DNA from: Deltaproteobacteria bacterium | GTDB taxonomy: Bacteria > Myxococcota > Kuafuiibacteriia > Kuafuiibacteriales > Kuafuiibacteriaceae | Length of the DNA: 64,000 bases | Direction of reading: 5' to 3' | Assembly (NCBI GenBank): GCA_016713425.1 | Contig: JADJPE010000005.1 | Span: forward strand, 6,174,501-6,238,500 | Part shown: positions 50,539 to 59,230 of the stretch, in pieces | Layout of the letters: each line of letters starts with the position of its first letter | Position numbering within the stretch: the stretch's first letter is position 1 | Translations under genes and position numbers: made by a program | Notes under the pieces: generated by a model | Told to the model about the DNA's origin: nothing | Databases searched by the model: none | Seen by the model: only the letters and a program-made list of their open reading frames with translations

Positions 50539-52680
50539 CTAAACGAGAACGCGATCCTCGTTGGAGGTTGCGATCGGGAGATATACGCTGAAGGTCGTGC
50601 CCTCACCAATTCGGGTGTCAACATCAACCCATCCGTGGTGGTTCGTGAGGATCCCATGAACGGTAGAGAGCCCAAGACCAGTACCTCGACTCGAATCTTT
50701 GGTCGTGAAGAAGGGATCGAAGATGTGGGGAAGGATCTCCGAATCGATCCCCGAGCCAGAGTCCTTCACCGAAATGCGCGCGAAAACGCCGAGCGTTGCG
50801 GTCGCCCCCGGTGTCGAGCTTCGCCGAGGACGCTCTTCCCGCGACGACGAGATGCTGATCATCCTGCGATCGCCCAAAGCATCGCGCGCATTGATGCAAA
50901 GGTTCATCAACACTTGTTCGACCATGCTCGGGTCCATGTCGAGCATCAGCGGCTGATCCCGAGACTCAAGGGACAGGACGACATCCGGCCCGACGAGCCG
51001 TTTGAGCATCGGGGCGAGGTCGGCAATCACCTCCGAAACCTCGCAACGAGCCTTCGGGGCCGCCTCGCGACGACTGAAGAGCAGGAGCTTTCGCGTCAGG
51101 CTCGAGGCGCGTGCAGTCGCAGCGAAGAGATCCTCCACGAGTTCCAGCCTTTCGCCCTTCCCATCCGGTGAAAGCAAAGACGACTGAAGGACATCGAGCT
51201 GCATGGTCATCGCCGTCAGGATGTTGTTGAAGTCGTGCGCGATGCCGCCGGCAAGGCGCCCAATGGCTTCCATCTTCTGGGCGTGGAGGAGCTGCGCGTA
51301 GAGTGCTTGCCTCGCCTCCTCCGCGTTCCGCGCCGCGGTCACGTCGCAAAGAACGCACACGATCCGCTGCTCATGTGCGGAGAGGACCTTGACTGAAAAT
51401 ACGCGTCCTTCAGTCGGACACTTGTATTCGACGCAGTCAGGTGTTCTGGACATCGCAACCCGCCAGCACTTCTCGATCCAGAGCCTCGCGATCTCGGGAT
51501 CGAGCTCAGTCGCATGCATGCCGACGAGTTTCGACGTTGCGGGGTTCTTTCCGGGGCTCTTGAAGATGCGCTCGAATCCCGGGCTTGCCACATCGATCCT
51601 GAAGTCGTGGGTCGAAGGCTGCTCTGGTTCACCCACCAGGGTCAGGATCGCCACCCCTTCGCAGATTTGATCGAGCAGCATTCTATAGGCTTCTTGGGCA
51701 TCGTGTTGGTCAGTGACATCTCGACCGAGCGCGAGGACGGTTCTCGTATCGCAAGCATCATCCACGGTCTCGGGCATGACTCGGAAGTGGAAGATCCTGC
51801 GTTCATCCCCGACCCATGTCGCAAGGTATTCATCGCGTGCTACGCGTCCCCGGCATGCGCGCTCGAGCATCGAGAGTCCAGGGACCTCGACCCCATCCGT
51901 TCTGGGCAACGGCGCAGAGGGGTCCCGCACAATCCGTGAGGGATCGCGGCCCAAGACGCGTTCGGCGTCATCCGAGACGAAGAGCTCGCGACCATCTTCG
52001 GCGAGGCGCATCACGACGTCCGGCAGATAGCCGTTCAGCCGTTGGCAGCCGTCGAGCGGAATTCGACGTTCGTCCTCCCGGAGAGCGCGGCGTATCGCGA
52101 CACCAAGGCCATCGCACAGCTCTTCGAGCCGCGCGACAAGCGGCGCATCAAAGCCATCTTCGATGCGCTTGTTGATCTGGAGCAAGCCGATGGTCTTGCC
52201 GGCGACGCGAATCGGCATCAGTGCGAGCGACCGGTATCCCGCGTGAACGCATTCGTTCCGGGGACAAGTTCTGGGGTCAGCTTCCCGAGCGAGGTCGAGG
52301 AGACTTCTGGCATCATTGCAGCATACGCCACCAGCCGGCGTCGCGAGGGGATGACCGGAGTCGAGCCGACCCGCCAACACGAGTCCGCACGTGCAGGCCA
52401 GAGCGTTCGGTGGCGATAGGCCAAGGCTCCGCGGATGATCGTCCGCAGGCCGAGCGTTCAAGAGTGAATTCTCCTTACGGAGAAATTCTGAGGAGAAGCC
52501 ATCAGAGAAGCGATATGGGAAGTCCGGTCCCTGCGCGAGACGCAGACCGACCGCATCGGCGAGCGTGTAGCGTCTGATGATGGCGAGCGTCTCGCGAACG
52601 GAAGTCCAGCCGTTCCCCGGGTGATCGAGACGGCCAACAGCCTCTCGGAACAGCGTGTCGCGGGACTCATGGCTGATCAT
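50539..52680 (-). CDS. GAF-PAS-PAS sensor histidine kinase with Cys-rich GAF domain
   Basis: A 713-residue soluble kinase. The N-terminal GAF domain (about 15-195) carries six Cys in the pattern CTC, CC and CPRNEC, between ALACTCGLV and YRSLALMPIRV. Two PAS domains follow (about 210-450), then the H-box GGIAHDFNNILTAM and an ATPase domain (NLCINARDAL, GSGIDSEI, GTGLGLS). The cysteines could bind a metal or Fe-S centre or form redox disulfides. No regulator is adjacent; the NtrC-type protein at 54647 is the nearest candidate. It converges on ftsH with a 5-nt gap. Confidence 0.9.
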   Translation of the reverse strand: MISHESRDTLFREAVGRLDHPGNGWTSVRETLAIIRRYTLADAVGLRLAQGPDFPYRFSDGFSSEFLRKENSLLNARPADDHPRSLGLSPPNALACTCGLVLAGRLDSGHPLATPAGGVCCNDARSLLDLAREADPRTCPRNECVHAGYRSLALMPIRVAGKTIGLLQINKRIEDGFDAPLVARLEELCDGLGVAIRRALREDERRIPLDGCQRLNGYLPDVVMRLAEDGRELFVSDDAERVLGRDPSRIVRDPSAPLPRTDGVEVPGLSMLERACRGRVARDEYLATWVGDERRIFHFRVMPETVDDACDTRTVLALGRDVTDQHDAQEAYRMLLDQICEGVAILTLVGEPEQPSTHDFRIDVASPGFERIFKSPGKNPATSKLVGMHATELDPEIARLWIEKCWRVAMSRTPDCVEYKCPTEGRVFSVKVLSAHEQRIVCVLCDVTAARNAEEARQALYAQLLHAQKMEAIGRLAGGIAHDFNNILTAMTMQLDVLQSSLLSPDGKGERLELVEDLFAATARASSLTRKLLLFSRREAAPKARCEVSEVIADLAPMLKRLVGPDVVLSLESRDQPLMLDMDPSMVEQVLMNLCINARDALGDRRMISISSSREERPRRSSTPGATATLGVFARISVKDSGSGIDSEILPHIFDPFFTTKDSSRGTGLGLSTVHGILTNHHGWVDVDTRIGEGTTFSVYLPIATSNEDRVLV

Positions 52681-52884
52681 CTACTTCTTGTTATATCCTC
52701 GGGTCGTTGTAGGTCTGAAAGCCCAGTTGCGAGAAAGACCAAGCCGCTTGAGGTTCGTGCCGTCACCGTTACCACAGCGTAGCTCGAAGCATCGAACAGT
52801 GGCCGCTCATAAACAGGACCGAAGAAAGTCGTCTTGCTCATCATCGCTCGAGCGCGCGTGGTCGCGCCGCCGAGCGCCAGAATC

Positions 52885-53802
52885 TCAGGAGGGTTTGCGG
52901 TCGCCCTCGTGCGGGACGACGAGCACCGGGGCGGTGGCCTCCGCGACGACGCGGCCCGCAGTCGACCCCAAGATCATCCGATGCCAAGCGTTGTGGCCGC
53001 TGCTCCCGATAACGATCAGATCGGGCTGAACCAATGCGGCCACCTCCAGGATGGCAAGCGACGCGGGCAACTTGCTCATGGCATCGACCTGAACATCGAC
53101 GCCGTCAGCGCCGACTTCTCGCACGACAGCCCAGACCGCGTCGGCATGCTTGGCCTCGAGTTTCTGTCCGTCTGCCTCGGAGAAATACCGCGGGAAGACC
53201 TCGCCGTCCGGCACGTAAACGAGTGGATGTTCAAACAAGGAGACGACTCGAACCTGACCGCTGACGGCGCGTGCCATTTGCAGCGCCGAACGGACGACAT
53301 CGGCCGAGACCAAAGACAAGTCGACGGCCGCCAGCACATTCTTCGCTGGGCGATACGCGCGTTCCGGACCTACGACATACGTCGGGCAGTGCGCTGCACG
53401 CACAACGGAGCTTGCGACACTTCCGAGCATCAAACGCCGAAAGCCCCCATAACCATGGGTCGAAACAAAGAGCAGATCGGCCGAGACAGCCTCCGCGGCC
53501 GAAACGATCTCGCGCGCCGGAATACCGACGCGAACCTCGGTTGTAATATCGAGCCCAGACAGCGAACGCGTCACCTCCGCCAAACGCGCTTCTGCGTTCC
53601 GCGCCGCTTCCTCGTGCGCCGCGAGAAGCTGCTCGGCCGTAATCGAATACGGAAACGTCGCCGCCGCCTGCCCAGAGCCCACCACATGTACAACATGAAG
53701 ACGCTCTGCGCCCATGGTTCGAGCGAAGGAGACCGCATCCCGCACGCCCGCGTTGCCCAATTCTGAGAAGTCCGTCCCCACCGCCAGCGTCTTGATCGTC
53801 AT
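52885..53802 (-). CDS. Tandem-domain universal stress protein
   Basis: A 305-residue protein with two Usp domains: the first starts IKTLAVGTDFSELGNAGV and has VSTHGYGGFRRLMLGSVASS, the second starts NVLAAVDLSLVSADVV and has IGSSGHNAWHRMILGSTAGR. Both retain nucleotide-loop glycines. ATG 53802 begins the conserved region; the longer frame to 53973 is a repeat-coded extension unlikely to be translated. It lies downstream of hsp20 on the same strand, separated by 167 bp that include a 13-bp tandem repeat. Confidence 0.92.
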   Translation of the reverse strand: MTIKTLAVGTDFSELGNAGVRDAVSFARTMGAERLHVVHVVGSGQAAATFPYSITAEQLLAAHEEAARNAEARLAEVTRSLSGLDITTEVRVGIPAREIVSAAEAVSADLLFVSTHGYGGFRRLMLGSVASSVVRAAHCPTYVVGPERAYRPAKNVLAAVDLSLVSADVVRSALQMARAVSGQVRVVSLFEHPLVYVPDGEVFPRYFSEADGQKLEAKHADAVWAVVREVGADGVDVQVDAMSKLPASLAILEVAALVQPDLIVIGSSGHNAWHRMILGSTAGRVVAEATAPVLVVPHEGDRKPS

Positions 53803-53844
53803 TCCTATTGATTCCCTCAACCGAACGACGGAGACAAGGGGCGA

Positions 53845-53909
53845 AGACAAAGCCCAGAGACAAAGCCCAGAGACAAAGCCCAGAGACAAAGCCCAGAGAC
53901 GAAGCGCAG
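53845..53909. repeat. 13-bp tandem repeat (AGACAAAGCCCAG), five copies
   Basis: Four perfect and one variant unit in the gap between hsp20 and the tandem Usp gene. A 13-bp unit would break any reading frame, supporting its non-coding status. Confidence 0.9.
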
Positions 53910-53969
53910 GGACAAGGCACCCCGCGCCCGAGGCGAACTTTCGCCGGGGTGCGGAGTGCCTCCAGTGAT

Positions 53970-54398
53970 TCACTGAATCTTGATCTCGACCGGTTTCGCC
54001 TTCGGCTCCTGAGACTTCGGGAGGTGTATGGTCAACATACCATCCTTGTAGGCCGCACCAACCTTGTCCTCCTTGACGCCCTCAGGAAGGCTGAAGCTCC
54101 GCATGAAGCTTCCGTACATGCGTTCGGTTCGATGGAACTTGGACCCTCGCTCCTCTTTTGCTTGTTGACGTTCGCCCTGGATGGTCAAAGTGCCGTCCTT
54201 GACCGTCAGCTTCACGTCGTCCTTCTTCACGCCCGGCAATTCAGCATGAATCAAGAACTCCTCTTGGGTTTCTTGGATGTCCACGCGCGGGGCCCAATCG
54301 GCCAGGGTCATCGAAGAGCCACCTCGCGATGACTCATCGAGGGCTCTGTTCCACCGCTCGAGTTCACGCCACGGATCCCAACGTGCTAGGAAACTCAC
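53970..54398 (-). CDS. Small heat-shock protein, Hsp20/alpha-crystallin family
   Basis: A 142-residue ATP-independent chaperone. The alpha-crystallin domain runs from WAPRVDIQETQEEFLIHAEL to the end, with LPGVKKDDVKLTVKDGTLTI, the dimer-loop ERMYGSFMRSFSLPE, and AAYKDGMLTIHLPKS. The C-terminal I-x-I motif is present as IKI. GTG 54398 is strongly supported by AAAGGAGG 8 nt upstream; a longer frame to 54476 is rejected. A good sigma-54-type promoter lies at 54439-54454, and an NtrC-type activator is encoded divergently. Confidence 0.94.
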   Translation of the reverse strand: MSFLARWDPWRELERWNRALDESSRGGSSMTLADWAPRVDIQETQEEFLIHAELPGVKKDDVKLTVKDGTLTIQGERQQAKEERGSKFHRTERMYGSFMRSFSLPEGVKEDKVGAAYKDGMLTIHLPKSQEPKAKPVEIKIQ

Positions 54399-54438
54399 TG
54401 CCCTATCCTCCTTTCGCCTTTCGGACCCTTCGAAAGAG

Positions 54439-54454
54439 CGCAAGCCACATGCCA
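54439..54454 (-). promoter_or_regulatory. Sigma-54-type promoter of hsp20
   Basis: The minus strand reads TGGCATGTGGCTTGCG, close to TGGCAC-N5-TTGCA, with exact GG-N10-GC spacing. Transcription would start near 54428, giving a 30-nt leader that contains the AAAGGAGG ribosome binding site. The 248-bp divergent gap 54399-54646 would also hold the activator sites. Confidence 0.7.
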
Positions 54455-54646
54455 GCGGAAGGCACCGCGTGCCCACGCCCGCCCACCTTTGCGCGGGTAC
54501 GCCCTCGTAACATCACGGGCCGGCGAAGGTGTTCGTTGCGTGACCTCATACACGCATCCCTGTTGCCGCGCGCGATCATGAGTGCTAGCCCCAATCGAAG
54601 TAGGCGAAGAGGGCCCGGACGGATGGGCGGCCGAAAAGGAGACTGA

Positions 54647-56017
54647 ATGCTCGAGATTCTCGTAGCCGACGATGAGCCCTCGATCCGGCTGACGGTATGT
54701 GATGCCCTGAGGGCACGAGGGAATCATGTGACTTCGGCCGCGAACGGCGCCGAAGCCTTGGCCGCACTTGGTCGGCAGACCTTCGATCTCGTCATCTCGG
54801 ATATCCGCATGCCCAAGGCCGACGGCCTCGAGGTCCTGCGCGCGACCAAGCACCACATGCCAGACACTGAGGTCATTTTGATGACGGCCTACGCGGCCGT
54901 GTCTGATGCCGTCGCCGCCATGAGGGAGGGAGCAACCGACTATCTCATCAAGCCGGTCGAACTCGATGAACTTGTCTTGCGCGTCGACCGAATCGCCGAA
55001 CGGCGCGCCCTCGAAGAGGAGCTGAAGGCGGCGCGCGCTGAGCTGGCCACGGTCGAGCGGCGCTCTCCGATCATCGGGAAGTCGCCCGCCATGACGCGCC
55101 TCCTCAAGATGATCGACACCATCGCCGAAAGCGACGCACCCGTCGTCATCAGCGGTGAAAGTGGCACCGGAAAGGAACTCGTTGCCCGGCGCATCCACCA
55201 GCTCTCCTCGCGGCGAGACAAGCCCTTCGTGGCCGTAAACTGCGCGGCCTTTCCGGAGACACTCCTCGAGGCCGAGCTCTTCGGACACGAGGCCGGCGCG
55301 TTCACGGGTGCCGTCAAGCGGCGCGCGGGGCGCTTCCAGGCCGCGGAAGGCGGAACCTTGCTGCTCGACGAGATCGCCGAGATCCCGCCCATGGCGCAAG
55401 CAAAGTTGCTGCGGGTGCTCCAGGAGGGCGCGGTCGAGCCGCTGGGCACGAACGAAGCCACGCAGACCAACGTCCGCCTCCTTGCGGCAACCCATCGCAA
55501 CATCAAGGAGCGGATCCAGGACGGGCTTTTCCGAGAGGATCTCTATTACCGCATCAACGTCCTCGACGTCACCATTCCTCCACTTCGAGAGCGACGGGGT
55601 GACCTTCCGCTGCTCGTCGAATACTTCCTCCGGAAGTTCACGCCCGCGGGACGAGACATCCCGTCGCTTTCGCCTCAAGCATGGGCGGCGCTCTCGGAAC
55701 ATTCGTTCCCCGGGAACGTGCGAGAGCTCGAGCACGCGATCAACCGCGCGGTGGTCCTGTCCCGCGGGCAAGAAATCGGCGTCGAGGCCTTGCCCGACGA
55801 CATCGCGGGAACGAACGGGATTGTTCGGCTCGACGGCGAACACAAGATCCGAACGCTCCAGGAGGCGACGAAAGAGTTCGAACGCGAGTATCTCGTTCGG
55901 GTCCTGAATGCTGCAGAAGGCAAGAAGAGCCGCGCCGCCGAATTCCTCGGGATCTCACGAAAGAACCTCTGGGAGAAGTTGAAGCAGCACGGTATTTCCG
56001 CAACTGTCGGAGATTGA
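54647..56017 (+). CDS. NtrC-type sigma-54-dependent response regulator
   Basis: A 456-residue activator closely similar to the one at 42508. Receiver: VADDEP, Asp in LVISDIRMPKADG, Lys in IKPVEL. AAA+: GESGTGKE, AGAFTGAV (sigma-54 loop), LLLDEIAEI, YYRINVLDVTIPPLRER. C-terminal Fis-type HTH (KSRAAEFLGISRKNLWEKL). AAGGAG lies 6 nt before the ATG. hemN follows by 6 nt, and hsp20 is divergent, so it probably controls one or both. Confidence 0.95.
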   Translation: MLEILVADDEPSIRLTVCDALRARGNHVTSAANGAEALAALGRQTFDLVISDIRMPKADGLEVLRATKHHMPDTEVILMTAYAAVSDAVAAMREGATDYLIKPVELDELVLRVDRIAERRALEEELKAARAELATVERRSPIIGKSPAMTRLLKMIDTIAESDAPVVISGESGTGKELVARRIHQLSSRRDKPFVAVNCAAFPETLLEAELFGHEAGAFTGAVKRRAGRFQAAEGGTLLLDEIAEIPPMAQAKLLRVLQEGAVEPLGTNEATQTNVRLLAATHRNIKERIQDGLFREDLYYRINVLDVTIPPLRERRGDLPLLVEYFLRKFTPAGRDIPSLSPQAWAALSEHSFPGNVRELEHAINRAVVLSRGQEIGVEALPDDIAGTNGIVRLDGEHKIRTLQEATKEFEREYLVRVLNAAEGKKSRAAEFLGISRKNLWEKLKQHGISATVGD

Positions 56018-56023
56018 GGGACC

Positions 56024-57460
56024 ATGCAGCCTAACGAGAATCAGCCTGCCGAGAATCAGCCCGCCGGGCATCAGCCCACCGGGCATCAGCCTGCCGACAG
56101 TCCGTTTCCGACCGTCGACGCCGAACTGATCGCCAAGCTCGACCGACCCGCGCCGCGCTACACCAGCTACCCGACGGTCCCCGAGTGGACCGAGCGCTTC
56201 GGCGCCGCCGACTTGGAGGCCCGGCTCCAAGAGGCCGGTCAGCGCCCGACGTCGGAACCCTTGTCGCTCTACGTACACATTCCCTTTTGCGAAGAGCGAT
56301 GTACCTTCTGTGGCTGCAACGTCGTCATCGCCAAAGATCGGGACCGCGCAGACCGCTACATCGATCACCTCGCGCTCGAGATGGCTCACGCCAAGGGTTT
56401 GCTCGACGCACGGGGAACGCTCTCGCAGCTCCATTTCGGCGGGGGGACCCCGACGTTCCTGACCGAAGCTCAGCTCGAACGGTTGATGGGCGTGATCCGA
56501 GATCTCTTCGATCTGCTCCCGGACGCAGAAGTCGCGATCGAAATCGACCCCTGTGTCACCTCGAAGGCCAAGCTCACCCAGCTTCGAACGCTCGGCTTCA
56601 ATCGCGTGAGCATGGGCGTTCAGGACTTCGAGCCTTCGGTCCAAGCTCAAATTCACCGAGTGCAGACGCCCGAGGAAACCGAAGACCTTCTGATGCACGC
56701 CCGGGCATTGGGCTTCGGCGGCGTGAACTTCGATCTCATCTATGGGCTCCCGGGGCAAACATCCGACTCCTGGGGGCGCACGCTCGCCACCGTCGAGCGC
56801 ATGCGTCCCGACCGCCTCGCGGTGTACTCGTTCGCCTACGTGCCGGAGGCTCGTCCTCACCAGAAACGCCTTCCCATCGCAAACATTCCGCTCGGAGCCG
56901 CAAAGCTGAATCTCTTCCGGCAGGCCTACGAGGCCTTCGTCGGTACCGGATATCAACACATTGGGATGGACCATTTCGCCCTGCCCAGCGACGAGTTGTC
57001 CCAGGCCCAGAATCAACGAACGCTCAACCGTAACTTCCAGGGCTACACGGTCAAAGCCGCGACCGATGTCATCGCTTTTGGGAGCTCCGCCATCAGCGAT
57101 GTCGCGGGGGCCTATGCGCAGAACGTCGTCGCCCTCCCTCAATATTACGCGGCCGTCGCGGAAGGACGGTTCCCGGTCGACCGAGGCATCGCACTGTCGG
57201 ACGACGACAAGCAAAGACGAGCCATCATCAAGTCGATCATGTGCAATATGTGGGTCGACCTCGACGACTACGGGGGCCGGGCGGCGTTCGAAGACGAGCT
57301 GAACGCGCTCAGGAGCCTCGAGGAAGACCGACTCGTCGAGGTGAACGGGAGCCAGCTCTCGGTGACCCCCTTGGGGCGCATCTTTGTAAGAAACGTCGCC
57401 GTCGTGTTCGACGCGTACGCGAAGAAATCAGGACAACACACATTCTCCCGTACCGTCTAG
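56024..57460 (+). CDS. hemN: Oxygen-independent coproporphyrinogen III dehydrogenase
   Basis: Radical SAM enzyme that converts coproporphyrinogen III to protoporphyrinogen IX without oxygen. The cluster motif is CEERCTFCGC (HIPFCEERCTFCGCN), followed by QLHFGGGTPTFL, EIDPCVTSKAKL, RVSMGVQDFEPSVQ and NFDLIYGLPGQT, all typical of true HemN, and the C-terminal HemN domain (IIKSIMCNM). Length 478. The first 25 residues are a QPAGH/QPAEN repeat of low complexity and may be partly untranslated. Co-transcribed with the NtrC-type gene, which fits low-oxygen control. Confidence 0.95.
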   Translation: MQPNENQPAENQPAGHQPTGHQPADSPFPTVDAELIAKLDRPAPRYTSYPTVPEWTERFGAADLEARLQEAGQRPTSEPLSLYVHIPFCEERCTFCGCNVVIAKDRDRADRYIDHLALEMAHAKGLLDARGTLSQLHFGGGTPTFLTEAQLERLMGVIRDLFDLLPDAEVAIEIDPCVTSKAKLTQLRTLGFNRVSMGVQDFEPSVQAQIHRVQTPEETEDLLMHARALGFGGVNFDLIYGLPGQTSDSWGRTLATVERMRPDRLAVYSFAYVPEARPHQKRLPIANIPLGAAKLNLFRQAYEAFVGTGYQHIGMDHFALPSDELSQAQNQRTLNRNFQGYTVKAATDVIAFGSSAISDVAGAYAQNVVALPQYYAAVAEGRFPVDRGIALSDDDKQRRAIIKSIMCNMWVDLDDYGGRAAFEDELNALRSLEEDRLVEVNGSQLSVTPLGRIFVRNVAVVFDAYAKKSGQHTFSRTV

Positions 57461-57593
57461 CCTTCGTCTCGCCTTCACGGGCGCGCGAGCACGAATCCAA
57501 TTTCGCAGTTGAAACCAAGGTGGTAGAAAGAGCGAGCGAGATAGAATGAAACAGGGAAGGACCCGTGAGGCGTCCGCGCGAGGATAGGTCGTC

Positions 57594-58610
57594 ATGAGCA
57601 GCCGTCTTTATGAGATCCTCGGTGTCGAGCGAAATGCGACGGAGGCTGAGATCAAGAAAGCCTACCGACGGCTCGCGAGAAAGTATCACCCCGACGTCAA
57701 CCCCGGCGACAAAGCAGCAGAGGAGCGGTTCAAGGACGTGAGCGCCGCGTTCGAGGTCCTCTCGGACAAGAACAAACGCGCCATGTACGACGAATTCGGC
57801 GAGGACGCCGACAAGCTCGGATACGACCCCGAGCGCGCCGAAAAATACCGGGCGTGGAAGGCACAGTCAGAGGCCTCAGCTCGATACGCTGCGTCCAGCG
57901 GCGGCGGTGGACCAGGCTTTGGTTTCGGCGGATTTTCGCACGGGCGAGCAGGCGGACGCGGGAGCGCCCGGCAGAATTTCGAGGACCTCGGATTCGATCT
58001 CGGCGACATCTTCGGCGACGTCTTTCGCCAACAAGCCGAGATCCAGCGCCGCGGCGGAGATATCGGCGCGGAGATGCACGTCGACTTCATGGATGCCGCG
58101 CTCGGGGCCGAGCGCGAGATTCGCGTGTCGTCTCCGTCGCCCGCGCATATGCACGTCAAGATTCCGCCTGGCATTGATGACGGTCAGAAAATCCGCCTGC
58201 GCGGCAAAGGCATGCCTGGACGCAACAACGGCCCGGCGGGCGATCTGCTCATTACCGTCCACATCAAGCCTCATCCGTTTTTCCAGCGCGACGGACGTGA
58301 TTTGCACCTCGAGATCCCGATCACGATCCAGGAAGCGATGTTTGGTGCCGACGTCGAGATCCCCACGCTCGACAAGCCTGTTCACGTGAAGATTCCCCCG
58401 GGAACACAGACCAAGGCGAAGCTCCGCCTCGCAGGCAAGGGCCTGCCCGCTGGCGCGAACAATGCGCAGACGGGTGATCTCTACGCAACGGTGGTCGTGC
58501 GAGTCCCGGACGCCAAGAAGGATCCGGAAACCGCTCGAAAGGCCGCCGAGGATCTCCAGTCGCTCTATGAGAAGAACCTCCGCGGCCACTTCTCTTCGGG
58601 GCAAGGTTAA
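57594..58610 (+). CDS. J-domain co-chaperone (CbpA/DnaJ type II)
   Basis: A 338-residue DnaJ-family protein without zinc finger. J domain (residues 3-70) with RLYEILGVERNATEAEIKKA and the HPD tripeptide in KYHPDVNPGD; Gly-rich linker (about 100-125); two C-terminal beta domains (VKIPPGIDDGQKIRLRGKG and VKIPPGTQTKAKLRLAGKG). It stimulates an Hsp70, possibly the unusual one encoded at 60982. ATG 57594 with GAGGATAGG upstream. Confidence 0.93.
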   Translation: MSSRLYEILGVERNATEAEIKKAYRRLARKYHPDVNPGDKAAEERFKDVSAAFEVLSDKNKRAMYDEFGEDADKLGYDPERAEKYRAWKAQSEASARYAASSGGGGPGFGFGGFSHGRAGGRGSARQNFEDLGFDLGDIFGDVFRQQAEIQRRGGDIGAEMHVDFMDAALGAEREIRVSSPSPAHMHVKIPPGIDDGQKIRLRGKGMPGRNNGPAGDLLITVHIKPHPFFQRDGRDLHLEIPITIQEAMFGADVEIPTLDKPVHVKIPPGTQTKAKLRLAGKGLPAGANNAQTGDLYATVVVRVPDAKKDPETARKAAEDLQSLYEKNLRGHFSSGQG

Positions 58611-58658
58611 AGACAAACAACGGCCGACTCAAAGCCACCAAATAAGAGGAACGACATC

Positions 58659-59096
58659 ATGCTCAGCAAGATACTTCTCGCCACCGACTTCGGTCAGGGC
58701 TCGGATGGCGCAGTTGCGCATTGCCTCGCGCTCGCAGAGAAATTCAACGCGTCGGTGGTGATCCATCATGCGATCGAGACACTCGAGCTTGATGAAGACG
58801 AAGATGAGACGTTGGCTGCATTCTACGAATCGCTGCGTCTATCCGCCGAACAGAAGCTGCACGTCATGGTGGACCAATTTCGCGCGCGAGGCGTCACCGC
58901 GACGGCCCTCGTCACACTCGGTCGACGGTGGAGCGAGATCGTAGGCGCCGCCGACCGTGAGGCAGCGGAGCTCATCATCCTTGGATCGCAAGAGCCGGCC
59001 GCGTCCCCGCCCGGCCTCGTTGGCACGACAAGCCACAAGGTTTTCCTCACTGCCCATGTCCCCATCCTGGTGGCGCGACCTCTCCTTCGACGCTGA
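58659..59096 (+). CDS. Universal stress protein (UspA family), divergent loop
   Basis: A 145-residue Usp: KILLATDFGQGSDGAVAHCL at the start and LGRRWSEIVGAADREAAELI in the middle. The nucleotide loop reads GSQEPAASPPGLVGTTSHK, lacking the usual G-2x-G-9x-G-S glycines, so ATP binding is doubtful. It follows the J-domain gene by 48 bp. Confidence 0.88.
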   Translation: MLSKILLATDFGQGSDGAVAHCLALAEKFNASVVIHHAIETLELDEDEDETLAAFYESLRLSAEQKLHVMVDQFRARGVTATALVTLGRRWSEIVGAADREAAELIILGSQEPAASPPGLVGTTSHKVFLTAHVPILVARPLLRR

Positions 59097-59181
59097 GCTC
59101 GCCCGAACCCAGCGGTAGACAGTTGTCCCTGGGAGAGACACCCGCCACCCAGGAAGACCCCGGTAAGTTTGACGAACGCAC

Positions 59182-59197
59182 GGGCACAACACCTGCA
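59182..59197 (+). promoter_or_regulatory. Possible sigma-54 promoter of the Cys-repeat lipoprotein
   Basis: GGGCACAACACCTGCA has the GG-N10-GC core with two mismatches to TGGCAC-N5-TTGCA. It would start transcription near 59208, just upstream of the ribosome binding site and ATG 59231. Confidence 0.4.
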
Positions 59198-59230
59198 GTC
59201 GAGAAAGCCGGGAACCGGGGGAAGTCACAC

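Noticed and set aside
52681..52884. Gene or sigma-54 promoter in the gap between the Cys-rich kinase and the tandem Usp
   Set aside because: GG and GC pairs occur but with wrong spacing (8 or 12 nt), and no frame has coding character.
54580..54600. Possible CIRCE element (HrcA site) upstream of hsp20
   Set aside because: Only the right half GAGTGCTAG is present; no TTAGCACTC nine bases upstream.
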